Source: Camellia lanceoleosa
Lineage: Eukaryota > Streptophyta > Magnoliopsida > Ericales > Theaceae
Length of the DNA stretch: 64,000 bases
Direction of reading: 5' to 3'
Assembly: GCA_025200525.1 (NCBI GenBank)
Contig: CM045760.1
Span: 47,201,932-47,265,931, forward strand
Positions 12,747 through 25,133 of the stretch are shown in pieces. The notes under the pieces were generated by a model that saw nothing but the letters and a program-made list of their open reading frames with translations, was not told the DNA's origin and did no database searches. Each line of letters opens with the position of its first letter. Position 1 is the first letter of the stretch. Position numbers and translations under genes: made by a program.

Positions 12747-13327
12747 GGGTCTGTTCGGTAACCATTCCGTTTTCAGTTTATATTTACAAAAATTTTAAAA
12801 ACTATCATAAAATTTTGTTTGATAATTTTTTTGGTTTATAAATGGTTGTCTCAGTTTATAAATTTGAGAAAAAACGTCAACTCAAAAAATGAGTTTATGT
12901 TTTCAGTTTTCAATTTTTTTTTTTCCAAATAAATTTTTTTCAATTAATTATTTTTTCAAATACTTTTTTTTCAGTTAATTTTTTTTTCAAATAATTTTTT
13001 TCAATTAATTTTTTTTTCAATTAATTTTTTTTCTAAATAATTTTTTTTGAATTAATCTTTTTTTTCAAATAATTTTTTTTCCCAATTAATTTTTTTTCCA
13101 ATTAATTTTTTTTTTCAATTATAAAATGTGTGATCCCATTATCATAAATATCAATATTTTAGGTCTGAACAAACATATTTTTTAGTTTATGTTTTTAAAA
13201 TTTTTTTAAACATTTTGTTCAAATCAAACGCATTTGTAATTTATTATTTTCTAAAAATAAACAAAAACCAGTTTATAAAATTTTTGTAAACATAAACAAA
13301 AAACGTAAACGTTACCAAATGCTACCC
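12747..13327. mobile_element. MITE with long imperfect terminal inverted repeats
   Basis: The left end GGGTCTGTTCGGTAAC pairs with the right end, which reads GGGTAGCATTTGGTAAC on the minus strand. The pairing continues, with gaps, for about 60 bp (CGTTTTC...GTTTAT...TACAAAAATTTTA). The inside (12900-13115) is a low-complexity run of AATTAATTTTTTTTC-like units. Flanks are short (perhaps TTG on both sides), so the superfamily is not certain; PIF/Harbinger or hAT are the candidates. Confidence 0.6.
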
Positions 13328-13342
13328 TTGTATTTGAGTTTT

Positions 13343-14457
13343 CACTACAAGAAAAAACACCTTTGGACTAAATTTTTAGTCGCCAAAAGTCGACTTTTTA
13401 ATTTTCCCGACTAAATTTTTTAGTCGCCAGTTTTGTCGCGAACACATGGTCGCTGAAGGTATTGGCGACTAAAAAAGTTTTAGTCGGCAAAAAATAGGTC
13501 TTTAGCGACCAAAGTTTTGGTCGCCAATAGTCAATTACACTTTTTAAAATTATACATTTGCCGACTAATCTTTTAGTCGCCAATAGTCAATGAATCGCCG
13601 ACCAAACCTTTTAGTCGCCAAAAGAAACACTTTTAGCGACCAATAATTTTAGTCGCCAAAGCTCATTTCTTGAAAATAAAAAATAAAAACTTTTCTTCCG
13701 CTGAGATTCAAACCAACAACCTCCCACATTATAAACCTTAAGCAACACACTCTCTCCACTATGCCTCTACAACACCACATGATTATATATACAACATATA
13801 TTATTTATATAGTATATATATATATAAACATAATTATTTTTATTCAATATAATTTATGTAAAAAATAAATTATTTACTAAAAAAAATAGGAGACCACTTT
13901 TGGCGACTAAATCTGTTTTTTAGTCGCCAATTCTATACTTTTGGCTACTAATTTTTTTTTAGTCGCTAAAAGAATTAATTCCCGCCTAAAACCTCCACTT
14001 TTGGCGACTAAACTGAATTTTAGTCACCAAAAACCTCCACTTTTGGAGACTAAACTGAATTTTGGTCGCCAATTGTAGACTTTTAGCTACTAAATTTTTT
14101 TTAGTAGCCAAAAAGCTTCACTTTTGGCTACAAAATTTAATTTTGTCGGTAAAACATGTATAATCGGCGACCAAACTATTTTTTAGTCGCCAAAACCTAT
14201 ACTTTTGGCTACTAAATTTTTTTAGTCTCCAAAAACCTTCACTTTTGGCTACTAAAATTTTTTTAGTCGCTAAAACCCATATAATCGGCGACTAAGCTGA
14301 TTTTTAGTCGCCAATAACTATACATTTGGCTACTAAACTGTTTTAGTCGCCAAAAGTCTTCGCTTTTGGCTACTAATTCCATTTTAGTTGCCAATTCTGC
14401 TACTTTCAGCGACGAAAATTCTATTTTTAGTCGCCAATTCTGCTTTTTCTTGTAGTG
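13343..14457. mobile_element. Non-autonomous CACTA (En/Spm-type) element, 1115 bp
   Basis: The ends are CACTACAAGAAAAA and TTTTTCTTGTAGTG, a perfect 14-bp terminal inverted repeat, and the element is flanked by the 3-bp duplication TTT (13340-13342 and 14458-14460). There is no transposase. Instead the body carries about twenty copies of TTTTAGTCGCCAAAA in both orientations, which look like subterminal transposase-binding repeats that have spread through most of the element. A 100-bp stretch (13690-13790) with no repeat interrupts them. Confidence 0.93.
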
Positions 14458-15394
14458 TTTCTAAAATGTTTTTATGATTATCAAAGTTTTTCCATGAGTT
14501 TGGAATGACCATGAAAGCTTTTAATGTTAAAATACATTTTTAGAACTCAAGTTTTATGTTTAGAAACCCAGGATTACCAGGCTCAAGCGAAAAAGTGGTG
14601 GCTCGAACGAGCTCAGTTTTTGCCTTCAACTGGCTCTAGCCATGAAAAGCTGGCTCTAGCTAACAGCTTATTTTTAGCATGTTTCCGAAAGATGTTTTAA
14701 GTACATATCTTCGCTCCCATCTCTTTTCGGGCATTCTTAGGCATGAATTATGAGTCATTAAGGATTAATAAGCTAAGAAACATAATACGTAAGTGAATTA
14801 GAAAATATGTGTCGAATCCAAGTATATGGGCAATATGAACAAGTTATGTGGCATGGAATGAATAAGAAATTAAAGCAAGAAAGCTAAGCCATGTATGGTC
14901 ATATGAATGAGTAATAATGACATGTTTTGCGCTATGTACATTTGTGTTTGTAGGTCAAGACTTGAAGATTGACCAACTGTAGACACCCCATTTTTGACCG
15001 TCCGCAAGACTCGGATGTCATCATTTGAACACTCGATGGTTTTGTATGCTTGTGTTCGTTTTGAGTGCCTGAAGTTCTCGGCCGAGCGCCTTGCCTTTGA
15101 GCCTCTCAACTTGTCTGTTTTGTGCTTGGTTGTGGACCAAGAGCTTGTTACTTCAAGTCAGGAGGAGAGGGTGCCCTGTCGGTCATCCCCACAGTCCATC
15201 GGCCATGGCTTGTGCCTGTCGGCCATCAGTGGTAGCCGGTCAGCTATGCTGATGGCCGGTCGGCCACTGGTGATGGCCGACAGCCAATTTTCTCCTTTTC
15301 AGATATTTATTTGCCAATTGTGCCTGTTGTTCACTGAAGTGCATCACCATACACATGTATGGAGGGATGAATACAAGCTCAAATCTTGTTTTTC

Positions 15395-15402
15395 TATATA
15401 TA
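15395..15402 (+). promoter_or_regulatory. TATA box of the host 5' LTR
   Basis: TATATATA lies about 420 bp into the LTR and is followed after some 50 bp by a CT-rich leader. The same arrangement occurs at 46261 in e3. Confidence 0.5.
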
Positions 15403-15447
15403 GGGGGGTCTCTCCCCCATTTCGGGAGGTTAGACAATTTTAAGCAA

Positions 15448-15450
<3 letters not shown>

Positions 15451-15488
<38 letters not shown>
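15451..15488 (+). repeat. (TC)n microsatellite
   Basis: A run of about 18 TC dinucleotides lies in what should be the transcribed leader of the LTR. Confidence 0.95.
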
Positions 15489-17875
15489 GATTCTTTCTCT
15501 CTCCTCTTATTTTGTGCTTTCTAGTTAGCTTTCTTTGCACTTTTGCACATAGACCCTTGATCAATCTTCACTACCTTGGAGCTGAGGTTCTAGGAGGTCT
15601 TCTTGGAGCCTTAGAAGGGGTTTTGAGCTTGAATTTGTGCCTGAAATTGTCTGTGCTTCAAGAGGTATAAGATTCATCTTTTCAACTTGTTTTGCTATTC
15701 TTTTGTATTGTTTTAACCTGGTTTTTTAACTAAAAAAACTCTATTTTTGAGGTTTGAGAATGGTAGTTTAAGTCTTGGTGAGTTAGGGGGTTGTCTCCCC
15801 TTTTTGTTCTTTGGCTTGTGAAGCCTTTTGTGCCATTTCTTACCACCCTTAAACCAAAATTTTTGGCCCTTTTAACCACTGAAATTTAGACTTATTTCAG
15901 TGGTAAAAATCAACTTTTGAAGGCCAAAATTGGAGGGGTTAGCCTCCCCTCCTTGTGTCTTGCTTCCATGCCTAGGTTGCTTCACATGTTAGCTTGATTT
16001 TCTAGCTTAACTTAGCTTAATTCAAGCATGTTTTAGGCTCTGTTTTGGCATGTTTCAGCTCTGTTTTGGGCTGGTTGAGGTACTTGAGACTTGCTTTGTG
16101 TGCATGTAGTGCAATTGTGCTTAATAGTCTAGCTTGTGCTATGTTTTGACCTCTTATTCTAGCTATCTTTAGCTTAATTCAAACATGTTTGTTTTGGGAC
16201 TCCTTTTAAGCTGTCTTAGGACTATTTTGAAGTGTTTGTACCTTTTGAGCTTTGTATTACATGCCTATAGTGTAATGGTCTTCACTAGCTTATTGTTTTA
16301 AAGCTTTTGAGAGTTATTTCAAGTTTGGGATTCTTTAAGCTTGAGATAGAGGTCATGCTTAATGGTTTTAATCCTCTTTTGGGGGGTTTCTACTAACCAA
16401 AGGCATGACCTCTCTCTTGCCTTAAATCATCCCTTGGTTGACACTTCTTTCTCTTTAGAGGACTCTCACCTTGGACTTAATCGATTAAAAGACTAATCGG
16501 TAATGTAAAATAAGTATACAAAAGCGAAAAAGTAAAAAAAGCAAGATAAGCATCTTGTGTTGCATTGCAGGTGTTCAATCAGACGTTATATTGAACAAAG
16601 AAGATTGGAGCATTACATACTCAAAGTGATGAAATGAGCCAACCTCCTTGGTCTCCATTGCCTTTGATCACACATGATAAGGTGATGGTCTTGAGTCTTG
16701 TTTTTGCATACAATGAAGTTGTACTTCTTGATTCTTTGGCCATCATGCATTGAAAATGCTCGGTTGGTGGTTTTGGAGCCAAGAATTACACTTCTTTGAC
16801 TTTGTGTAATGATAAGGAGGGTAATAGTACACATACTCCTTGAGAATACATTGTTTTGCCTCTGTTTGCTCTCTGTTACAGCAAAAAAGAGAAGTCCAGG
16901 GAAGGGGTGGCCGACCGGCCATCAGCAGTGGCCGACCAGCCATCAGTGAAAAGGTTGCTCTGTGTGCTCCTGAAAGGGATCAGAGGTGTTCTGGGAGTTG
17001 GCACAATTTTCAATGGTTAAATGTGTACAAACAAAGGCTGCAATGGCAAGGCGGTGGCATTTTCGGGAGGAGAATCTGAGCATGCATACATCCCTCGCCC
17101 CGAGGCCATTTAATTGCTTTAGTTAGTTTAGAATATCTAGTTAATGCAAGTGTTGTAATTATTTAATTAGCTTAGATAGTTAATTAGTTTAATTGCTTTA
17201 TGCTTTAAATTAGCTTAGCACAGCCAGTTATTCAATTTTGGTTTGTAATAATTAGTTAACTAGAATAGTTAATTAGTTTCATTGTGTTGTAATACTTAGC
17301 TTAATTAGCGTAGTTAGTTAACTTATTCATTCAGACCCTCCTTCGCGAGGTCATAATGTTGTAATAAGGGTGCGTGCGTGTGTACATGTCTTCCAACCCC
17401 ACGTCGTTCTCCCTTTTATTTAACCTCTTTCGATGGTTAGTTTAGCATCACATTTCAATTAGCATACCTTATGCTTACATGTTTGCATCCATCCATTTGT
17501 CTTGCACGCACCGAGGCTCGACGCATCATTCAAACTGCATCGTAATTTCAATACTTCTTTGAATACGTGTTTCAATGCATGTTATCAAATTGAATTGAAT
17601 CAAATACCATGACTAGGTAGCTGAGCCTATTAAATTGCATATTACATGTGTTGCATTAGGCGTCTTGTATAGTTAGGATCATGCATCTTTCTAACTAGTT
17701 TTTATTTTGGCTTGGAGTACTCGGTGAGTTTTATGCTTTAGCATACTTGCATGAGTGTGATTACCATGTTGTCATGATTCGCATGCTTGTCATGAGACTA
17801 TGTGCTTACTTGCTAAACTGCATGACTACTTGTGGATGAAGGCTTTGTTGTTTGAATTAGAACAATTCAACGAAT

Positions 17876-17980
17876 GTGGGTTTTAAGCCCACTTTGCAAA
17901 GTGGCGAAATCATGTTTTAAGCCAACTTGAGGTGGCAAATTCGCATTTTAAGCCCACTTTAGAGTGGTAAATTCAAACCA
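17876..17980 (+). repeat. Triplicated hairpin motif in the LTR
   Basis: Three tandem copies of about 33 bp contain TTTTAAGCCCACTTT and AGTGGYRAA. Each can fold, because CCACTT and AGTGG are complementary. Equivalent arrays are present in e3 (49285-49390) and e2 (52785-52890, inverted). Confidence 0.7.
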
Positions 17981-18501
17981 TTTTCGAAAACAAACATAAG
18001 TTGAGTTGTTCCAATTCTTGCAATTTTAGTCTATACTTGCTTCTGTGCGTCACATAGTAATGTTAACTAATAACTGGAATAAGAATACATGAGGTTTATA
18101 AAATAACATATCATGATTGATAGAGGCTGATCATTTGATCAGACGAGCGGGGGTGCTCATTTCATGACCTTCCCCCTCGTACCCAAGTTCCCAAGCCGAT
18201 GCAACTTTGGTGATGACAGACACGTGGCCTTAGGCACGAGTCAGGGTTTCCTAAATTTCCCTAAAAATAAAATATTTAGGTGGTGACTCTATAATCTGGC
18301 AAAGCAGTCCAATTTTGTCATTATTTGATTTAAAATCGATTTTCTAAAAAGATTTGCCGGATTGGACTCTTTATTTTTTATCAGTTTCACATTGCACTTT
18401 GTGAGATTAGATTCAAAACCACGGGAGTCCGAACTGTGAGGCCTTCTTTTCAAACCCTTTCCGAAAGGCAGGGTCGCGAAAAAAGGCAAGTCCACAATTT
18501 C

Positions 18502-18519
18502 TGGCAACTCTGCTGGGGA
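18502..18519 (+). other. Primer-binding-site-like sequence
   Basis: TGGCAACTCTGCTGGGGA starts five bases after the LTR end. The equivalent position in e1 (minus strand, near 30738) reads TGGCGACTTCTTTGGGA. The location and TGG start fit a tRNA primer site. I do not assign the tRNA. Confidence 0.65.
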
Positions 18520-19508
18520 CTTAGAGAACTTGACTCGAACTTATGATATGTTGTTTTATCTACACTTATGTGTTTCTTTGCATTTGCATTTGCATTGGTG
18601 CGCTTAAGTCACTGTGTTTGCCATCTACTAGTCCTAAGCGGTTTACCAAAGGCTTGCTTGAAAAAGCTTGCCAAAAGGCTAACCGGTTGCGGGCTCTGCC
18701 ACGATGGGAACACAACCCTTGGATCTGGACTACAGCTGTACCGTTTGATCCTCCTTTCACTTCTCGATGTTAGGAGCGAGAGGTATATTAGGTGGTCTTG
18801 CCGAGGCACCTCTTTTGACCAATTAACCTAGTTGCATATTGAAAGCCGTAGAAACTGTTCCAAACTAGGACAGGTTGCTCACCCAAATGCAGGAATTGTT
18901 TGAAACCACTTGTTTGCGTAATGAACCCCTAGTTCCTGATGAAATTAGGACAAGGTAACCCTACCCCATCATAGGAGTGTTTTGGCTCTCACTTGCTTGA
19001 TACGTGCTTTTAGAGTGAAACTCTGCAGGAATGTATGTATCAGTTGCAAGTCTAGGTATCAGTTTGGGGGTATCAGTTTGAGGGTATCAGTTTGGGGCAG
19101 AAATCAGTGTTTGAGCACAGTTGTCCAGCTTATGATTACAACTGCGTGTTGTTTCTATCTGAGCCGAGGTGCTGTGCGTTTTCTGATTTTCTGTTTATTT
19201 TTGCTTTTTTTTCTTTTTGCAAGGTAGTGTTTCACAATTGCTTCAGACGAGGCTGTCACCCCCCGAGCACTCTGGACTAGAGGAAGGCGGATTTACCAAT
19301 CTGAGGATCTTATTGGAGGACAGCCAGTGTTTGCTTCGCTACCCCCGGTTACAAGACGGAGGAGAGTCAGCATAGTTCACCGGTTCAGCAATCACCAATT
19401 CAACGGTCACTATCTACTTCACCTGTGCTCAGTCGGGCCCAGTTATCTGCTTTAACTTTGGAAAGGGACTACACACCTGTTCTGACAAATCAGTATCCTG
19501 TAGTCAAC
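18520..19508 (+). other. 5' leader of the host element
   Basis: This is the untranslated leader between PBS and gag. No confident gene is visible. From about 19350 to the ATG at 19509 the gag frame is open, and the sequence encodes a Ser/Gln-rich stretch (HSSPVQQSP), so gag may begin upstream with a frameshift now separating its first part. Confidence 0.5.
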
Positions 19509-19593
19509 ATGGAGGACATGCTCCGCCAACTTCAGCAAACCATTGAGACAATACAACTCGACGCTGCCCGCCAAGCAGAAATTGCAGCCCAGC
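19509..19593 (+). pseudogene. Host gag, N-terminal fragment (split by e1)
   Basis: ATG at 19509 opens MEDMLRQLQQTIETIQ, a short coiled-coil-like start seen in Tat-type gag. The frame is cut at 19593 by e1 and resumes at 34825 in the same phase once e1 and one CCAGC copy are removed. The related minus-strand gag in e1 has a matching segment (MMRQMQETMKLMQQD near 29780-29830). Confidence 0.75.
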
Positions 19594-22500
19594 TGTAGAC
19601 GCGCCCGTGGGCTTCACTCTACAGTTCGAACTCGATTTGTGTCACGGTTCTAAATCTGAACCAAAGAGTCCAAATCCGGCAAATCGTTTGAGAAAACAGA
19701 TTTTTGAAAAAGTAGTGCCAAACATGGACTGCTTTGCCAGATTACAGAGTCGCCACCTAAATATTTTATTTTTGGGAAATTTAGGAAACTCGACTCGGTC
19801 AAGGCCACATGTCCGTCATCACCAAAGTGGTCTTGGCTCGGGAGCTTGGGTACGATCGGGGAAGGTCAGCTATGAGCACCCCCTTTCGCCCGGTCCGAAG
19901 ACCGGCCTCTACTAACCGTGATATCCGTTTTTGAAAACTTTATGCGTTCTTATTCCGGTTTTTAACCTAGAATTACTATGTGATGCGCACAACACAAAAG
20001 TATAGACTAGATCACCTAATTTGGAAATAAACATTGCATATCCGTTTTGTCTCGAAAAACGTGTTAGATTTTGCTACTCGCAAGTAGGCTAAAATACGGA
20101 TCTCAATGAGTTGTTCCAACTCAAGCAACCCAACCTCCACCCACAGGCATTCAAACAGTTTATAACACATAAGCATTTAGCCGCATAGTAAGCATACTGT
20201 CATGACAACATTCACACGCATGCGATATGCTAAATCATAAAACTTACATTGTACTCCGTGCCAAAACAAGAAACCAGTTAGCAAAACATGCATGACCTAG
20301 TTCATGTTAAATGGCTAATGCATCACATACAGGGGTGCAATCTAAACAGGCTCGGCTAACCCTAAACATGGCACATGAGATGCAACAACTATCACGTATT
20401 CAATTTGGAATTGAAAGTACGATGCAGTTTGCATGATGTGCCGAGCCCGATGCATGTAAATAAATGCATGAATGCACACATGCATTGCATAAGGTATGCT
20501 AATTTAAAATGCCCTAATCTACCATCATAAGCAGGTAAATAAAATGGTTAGAAAGAAGTGGGGATTGGAAGACATGCACCCACTCACACACACTTATTAC
20601 AATTTTTGCCCTCACTCGGAGAGACCGAATAATAATACAGAACCAAATAAATGAATGAATAAATAAATTATTACAAATTTCTAAGTACTGAAATTAAAGC
20701 ATCTAAGTGAAATGAAATGGGGCCTCGGCCCTGCCTTGGGATGCGCGAATGATGCATGCCCGATGCCCGCCTTGCCCGAAAAGCCCACACCTTGGCACTA
20801 CTGTCTCTGTTTTTACTGCTCTGCCTCTCCAAAAAATTCTCAAAACTTCAGAATACCTTCCAAGAGGCCTGAAATGATCCACCGGGCAAGCAGTAGTCAT
20901 CGGCTTCTTCCAAAGGCCACCGGCTGCACTCGATAATTACCGGCACAAAAATGTGTTTGCCGACACTAAAGAGTGCCGGTCACTAAATTCCTCAGGAGAT
21001 GCTTTTGACAAGAATGCAAAAGAAGAAGTGCATGATATGGAATCTTGGGACAAATGTTTGCACCAACCATACTCCTTATCATATTTGTGACTCAAAGGAG
21101 TATAGCCTTTGGTTCTCGGACCACCAATCGCGATTTCGATGCGTGATGGCCCAAGAGCCAAGTTGTGCACTTTCAATGGGATGAAATGCAATGCATACAA
21201 TCAAATCAAGGGCATCTACCTCCATCATGACTTGGTCAAGAGGTAGAGCATGCATGCTAATTGCAACCTAAGCATGCAATCTAAACATGTAACATGAACA
21301 TGCAAACATATAATTCATGCTAGGCACACAACCTAAGCAAATAATCATGCAAGGCATGGAACCATTATGCTAATGACCATATGCAAGATATAATCTAAAC
21401 ATGCAAGTATGCAAGGCATGCAACATGTTAGGCAACTTAAACAATGAAGATTGCATGCCAAATGCAACATGATCGAAGCATACAACATGAAGGGCCAAGC
21501 ATGCAACCAACACAAGATAACATGCTACAACATGAAAATGATGGTCTTAGACTAGTTTGGACAGCCCCTAAACAAGCCCAAAACAGTGGCTAAATGTCAT
21601 GGAAATGAAGGCCAAAATACATACAAACATGCATGCGCACATGGTCCAACACTTAGGCATATTAAAGCAACTTTTTAAGCACACTTAAAAGGCACAAACA
21701 TGGATATATATCCAACATGTTAAACACTGAAAACATGCTAGAAAAGGTCCCAAATCAAACAAACCAAGCAAGTATGGCATACTACACACTCACACACCTA
21801 AGGCTAGCAAGCCAAAATGCAAGGTGACTATATAAGGCATGCCATGGATGGCCTAAACAACCAAAAAACAGATCTTATATGTGGCAAAACAAGAACATTT
21901 TCAGTTTATGACCACCCACAAAAACAAAAGCAAGATAGGCTAACAAAGCATGCAAACTTACGGTAAATAGAAGAGATTACAAAGCAAGTGCATGATAGAG
22001 TTACCAAACATGGTTGAGCCCTTCTTCAATGTTGAAGAAGGGCTCAAAATGAGCCTACTTACAGTTTATTACATGCTCAAAAACAGATTATACACCAGCC
22101 AAATATACTATGCAAGAATCATGGCATACAAGGGGGTAAAGAGATAGGTGCTATATTCAATCACCAAACGGCAAGGGGTCCTCAATCAAACATGAAGAGG
22201 ACCCCAAAATAAGACTATTTGAAATTTGGGTCGGAGCCCAAAAGTGCTTGCAAGCAAGGCTTAGATATGAAGCAAGAAAAGGCTAGTTTGAGGGAAATAG
22301 ACACTTACCCTCGAAGACCAATGAACCAGCAGGTTTTGATCCAAGTTTAGGTGCTCCTAAGCTCTGCAAATGACCTCCAAGTCACTGGAAATGGAAGTGG
22401 TGGTGTTGTGCTATGGGTTGGTGAAGGAATGGTCCAAGAACAAGGTTGTTTGGAGGTGGATTGAGAGAGATATGGAGAGAGGGGGTGGGATCTATATGTA

Positions 22501-23671
22501 TATATCAGATATACACATATATCTGCTGGTTTTTTGTTTCAAACCTCTAACCCTTGAGCAATGGAGAGGGGGCATGCTTATATAGGCAAGTATAAGCCAA
22601 GACTTAGAGGCTAAGCAAATGGAAAGGGTCAAAGGGGCCAAGGGGGGGTGCAAGGCTTCTAGGAGAAGCTAATACAGCTGGCCAAGCTTCTCCAAGAAGC
22701 TTGGCCAAAGGGTTCAAGCTTCTAGAAGCTTTAAGGGGTCAAAAGGCTCAAAAGGTTGCAAAAGGGTAAGTGATAGCTACGGGTCTCAGATGGCCGAGAG
22801 CCCTTCAACAAAGTTGGAGAGGGGCTCAAAATAAAAACTTTGTAGTTTACGACCAAGCCCAAAAAAGCCCACAAGTACGCCTAAAATACCGTGCAAAACA
22901 GCCTAAAAAGAGGTAAAGAGACAAGTGATAGATGGAGATGTCAACAGAAAAGGTCCTTAATCAAACATGAAAAGGACCTCAAAGTATGACTATCTCAAGT
23001 TCGGTCGGGCCCAAAAATGCAAGATGAGGGTTCGGAGCCGAAACACGCAGCCGGGGCCCCGAAAGTGGGTTAGGGCACCCAAGAAGGGCATACGGCCACG
23101 AAGTGGGTATCAAAGGCCCCAGGGTTCCTTGTAATGATAAAACAGAGGTTCCCGCCGAAAATGAACAAAAACCGATGCGAAATGAATGCTCGGGGCCTAA
23201 ACCGCGCGGTTCAAGGTCCCGAAAATGGGCTGCAGGCACCGAAAGTGGCGTACGGCCACGAAGTCGGTATCAAAGGCCCCAGTGTCCCTCGGAATGATAA
23301 AAAAGAGGCACTTGCCAAAAACCAGAGAAATCGGAGATGGTTGGGCGGTCCCGAACCGAGGCACACGGCCTGACGGCTCCGAAAACCGGGAACCGGGCTC
23401 CGAAATGGAAAAAATGGCCTGCGACCACAAAACGTAGCCTACGGCCACTGAGAGATGGTCTACGAGACCTCTCCCTCCCTTTGGGAAAAGAAAACAGAGA
23501 AAACAGAGCCTGGTTCGCAAACCGAGGCAAAGCACAAAGGGTCTGGAAGTCCGGAGGCAAGGCTCGTAACCGGGACTCCGCAACCTCAGAACGAGCACAA
23601 TATGCAACATCATCAAGCGCTCAATCGGTGACGTCTGAGTCTTAAGGTCGGTCAAAAATGGGGTGTCTACA
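19594..23671 (-). repeat. 3' LTR of e1 (4078 bp)
   Basis: In element orientation it runs from 23671 (TGTAGACACCCC) to 19594 (...CGCGTCTACA). The TATA box is at 22577-22584. It matches the right LTR nearly base for base outside three clusters of small indels. Confidence 0.92.
22577..22584 (-). promoter_or_regulatory. TATA box in e1 3' LTR
   Basis: On the minus strand CCTATATAAGC, about 1.09 kb from the LTR start. The same box is at 33725-33732 in the 5' LTR, where it would drive the element. Confidence 0.5.
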
Positions 23672-23974
23672 GTTGCCCCTCTTTGACAGAACTCGAAAGT
23701 CATAAGAATGACGGGAGTGAATGTCAAAGCCCAGAGACGACCCATTTTTGACAAGGCCGAAGACTTAGACAAAGCATACAAGCTACAGATGAAGATATGC
23801 GCCCGAAGGCAGGGGCAAAATGCAACTGACAATGCAAGAAGCCGAACATAACTTATGATCATGCAAAGAAACATAGGGACGTATCCCGGTGTTGCGGAAA
23901 TGTATAAGCATTAGAACGTATTCCGGATGCTCTTAACCAAAGATGTAGAAACATGGGGATGTATCCCGGTGTTT

Positions 23975-24275
23975 AGGGACGTATCCCAAGGATTAGGGAC
24001 ATATCCCAAGGATTAGGGACGTATCCCAGAGATTAGGGACGTATCCCAGAGTTTAGGGACGTATCCCAAAGATTAGGGACGTATCCCAGAGATTAGGGAC
24101 GTATCCCAAAGATTAGGGACGTATCCCAGAGATTAGGGACGTATCCCAAAGGTTAGGGACGTATCCCAGAGGATTAGGGACGTATCCCAGAGGTTAGGGA
24201 CGTATCCCAAAGATTAGGGACGTATCCCAAAGATTAGGGACGTATCCCAGAGATTAGGGACGTATCCCAAGGATT
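23975..24275 (+). repeat. 20-bp tandem array, about 15 copies
   Basis: The unit is AGGGACGTATCCCAGAGATT with small changes (AAG, AGG). Each unit holds GGGA-CGTA-TCCC, a 4-bp stem with a 4-base loop. Degenerate single copies (GGGACGTATCCCGGTGTTT) flank the array at 23877, 23955, 24300 and 24345. Confidence 0.95.
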
Positions 24276-24620
24276 AAGGAGAGAAGATAGAAGAAACATA
24301 GGGACGTATCCCGGTGTTTCGGAAAGAAGGTGAAGAAACCTAAGGACGTATCCCGGTGTTTCGAAAACAGAGTGTGCATAACAATGCGATTGAAACGTGC
24401 ATCACAATGCAATAACAATGCAATTCAGAGTAATCATAACAATGCTATGAAAGTACAAACACATGTAAGTAAAGAACACGCAACAACGTGTACAATGTGT
24501 GTGATAGGAAAATTGAACATGTGAGTAAAACGATGCACGCATGCAAGCAATGTGTAATGAAATCTGAAAATACATACGTAAGTAAAGCAAGCGGTCAACG
24601 CGAGCAAGGCGTATGAAAAG

Positions 24621-25133
24621 GAACTTGAACACATGTAAGTAAAGCGATGCACGTATGCACGCAATGCGTATAAAAAGGAACTTGAACACATGTAAGTAAA
24701 GCGATGCACGTATGCACGCAATGTGTATAAAAAGGAACTTGAACACATGTAAGTAAAGCGATGCACGTATGCACGCAATGTGTATAAAAAGGAACTTGAA
24801 CACATGTGAGTAAAGCGATGCACGTATGCACGCAATGTGTATGAAAAGGAACTCGAACACATGTGAGTAAAGCGATGCACGTATGCACGCAATGTGTATG
24901 AAAAGGAACTCGAACACATGTAAGTAAAGCGATGCACGTATGCACGCAATGTGTATGAAAAGGAACTCGAACACATGTAAGTAAAGCGATGCACGTATGC
25001 ACGCAATGTGTATGAAAAGGAACTCGAACACATGTAAGTAAAGCGATGCACGTATGCACGCAATGTGTATAAAAAGGAACTTGAACACATGTAAGTAAAG
25101 CGATGCACGTATGCACGCAATGTGTATGAAAAG
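24621..25133 (+). repeat. 57-bp tandem array, nine copies
   Basis: Nine units begin GAACTTGAACACATG and include GCGATGCACGTATGCACG. They differ at few positions (TAAG/TGAG, TATAAA/TATGAA). Since 57 is a multiple of three and the minus strand of the unit has no stops, all three minus frames stay open across the array. Confidence 0.95.

Larger units (their letters stand above)
11738..14977 (+). mobile_element. Sequence X: probable LTR of an unidentified LTR retrotransposon, left part
   Basis: It begins TGTAACAACCCC directly within copia coding sequence, a start typical of plant LTRs. A TATA box (TATATAAA, 12062-12069) lies about 330 bp in, as in an LTR promoter. No coding region is seen. It contains a MITE (12747-13327) and a CACTA element (13343-14457) and stops where the host element LTR begins at 14978. 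The segment GTAGGTC near its end resembles one in LTR e4 (near 51127), which also starts TGTAA, so the two may be distant relatives. The rest of X should lie beyond the window. The LTR identity is an inference from the ends and TATA box. Confidence 0.5.
14978..18496 (+). repeat. 5' LTR of the host element (about 3.5 kb)
   Basis: It begins TGTAGACACCCC, the start shared with the LTRs of e1, e2 and e3, and ends ...GTCCACA just before a PBS-like site. It holds a TATA box at 15395, a CT microsatellite after it, clusters of GGCCGGCC-like motifs (15225-15285 and 16905-16945), and a threefold hairpin repeat (17876-17980). The last 380 bases (LTR 3' end with the 'ATATTTAGGTGG' and 'GTTTCCTAAATTTCCC' blocks) are recognisable in the other family LTRs in either orientation. 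Confidence 0.8.

Noticed and set aside
14994..15443. 149-codon open frame at the start of the host LTR
   Set aside because: It spans the LTR U3 and TATA region and is not conserved in the other family LTRs.
23197..23874. 225-codon open frame at the edge of the e1 LTR, with a counterpart at 34351-34926
   Set aside because: It lies inside the LTR, has no recognisable domain, and the two LTR copies do not conserve it at one end.
23975..24275. Array that superficially looks like a CRISPR
   Set aside because: Units are contiguous with no unique spacers, and the DNA is plant nuclear.
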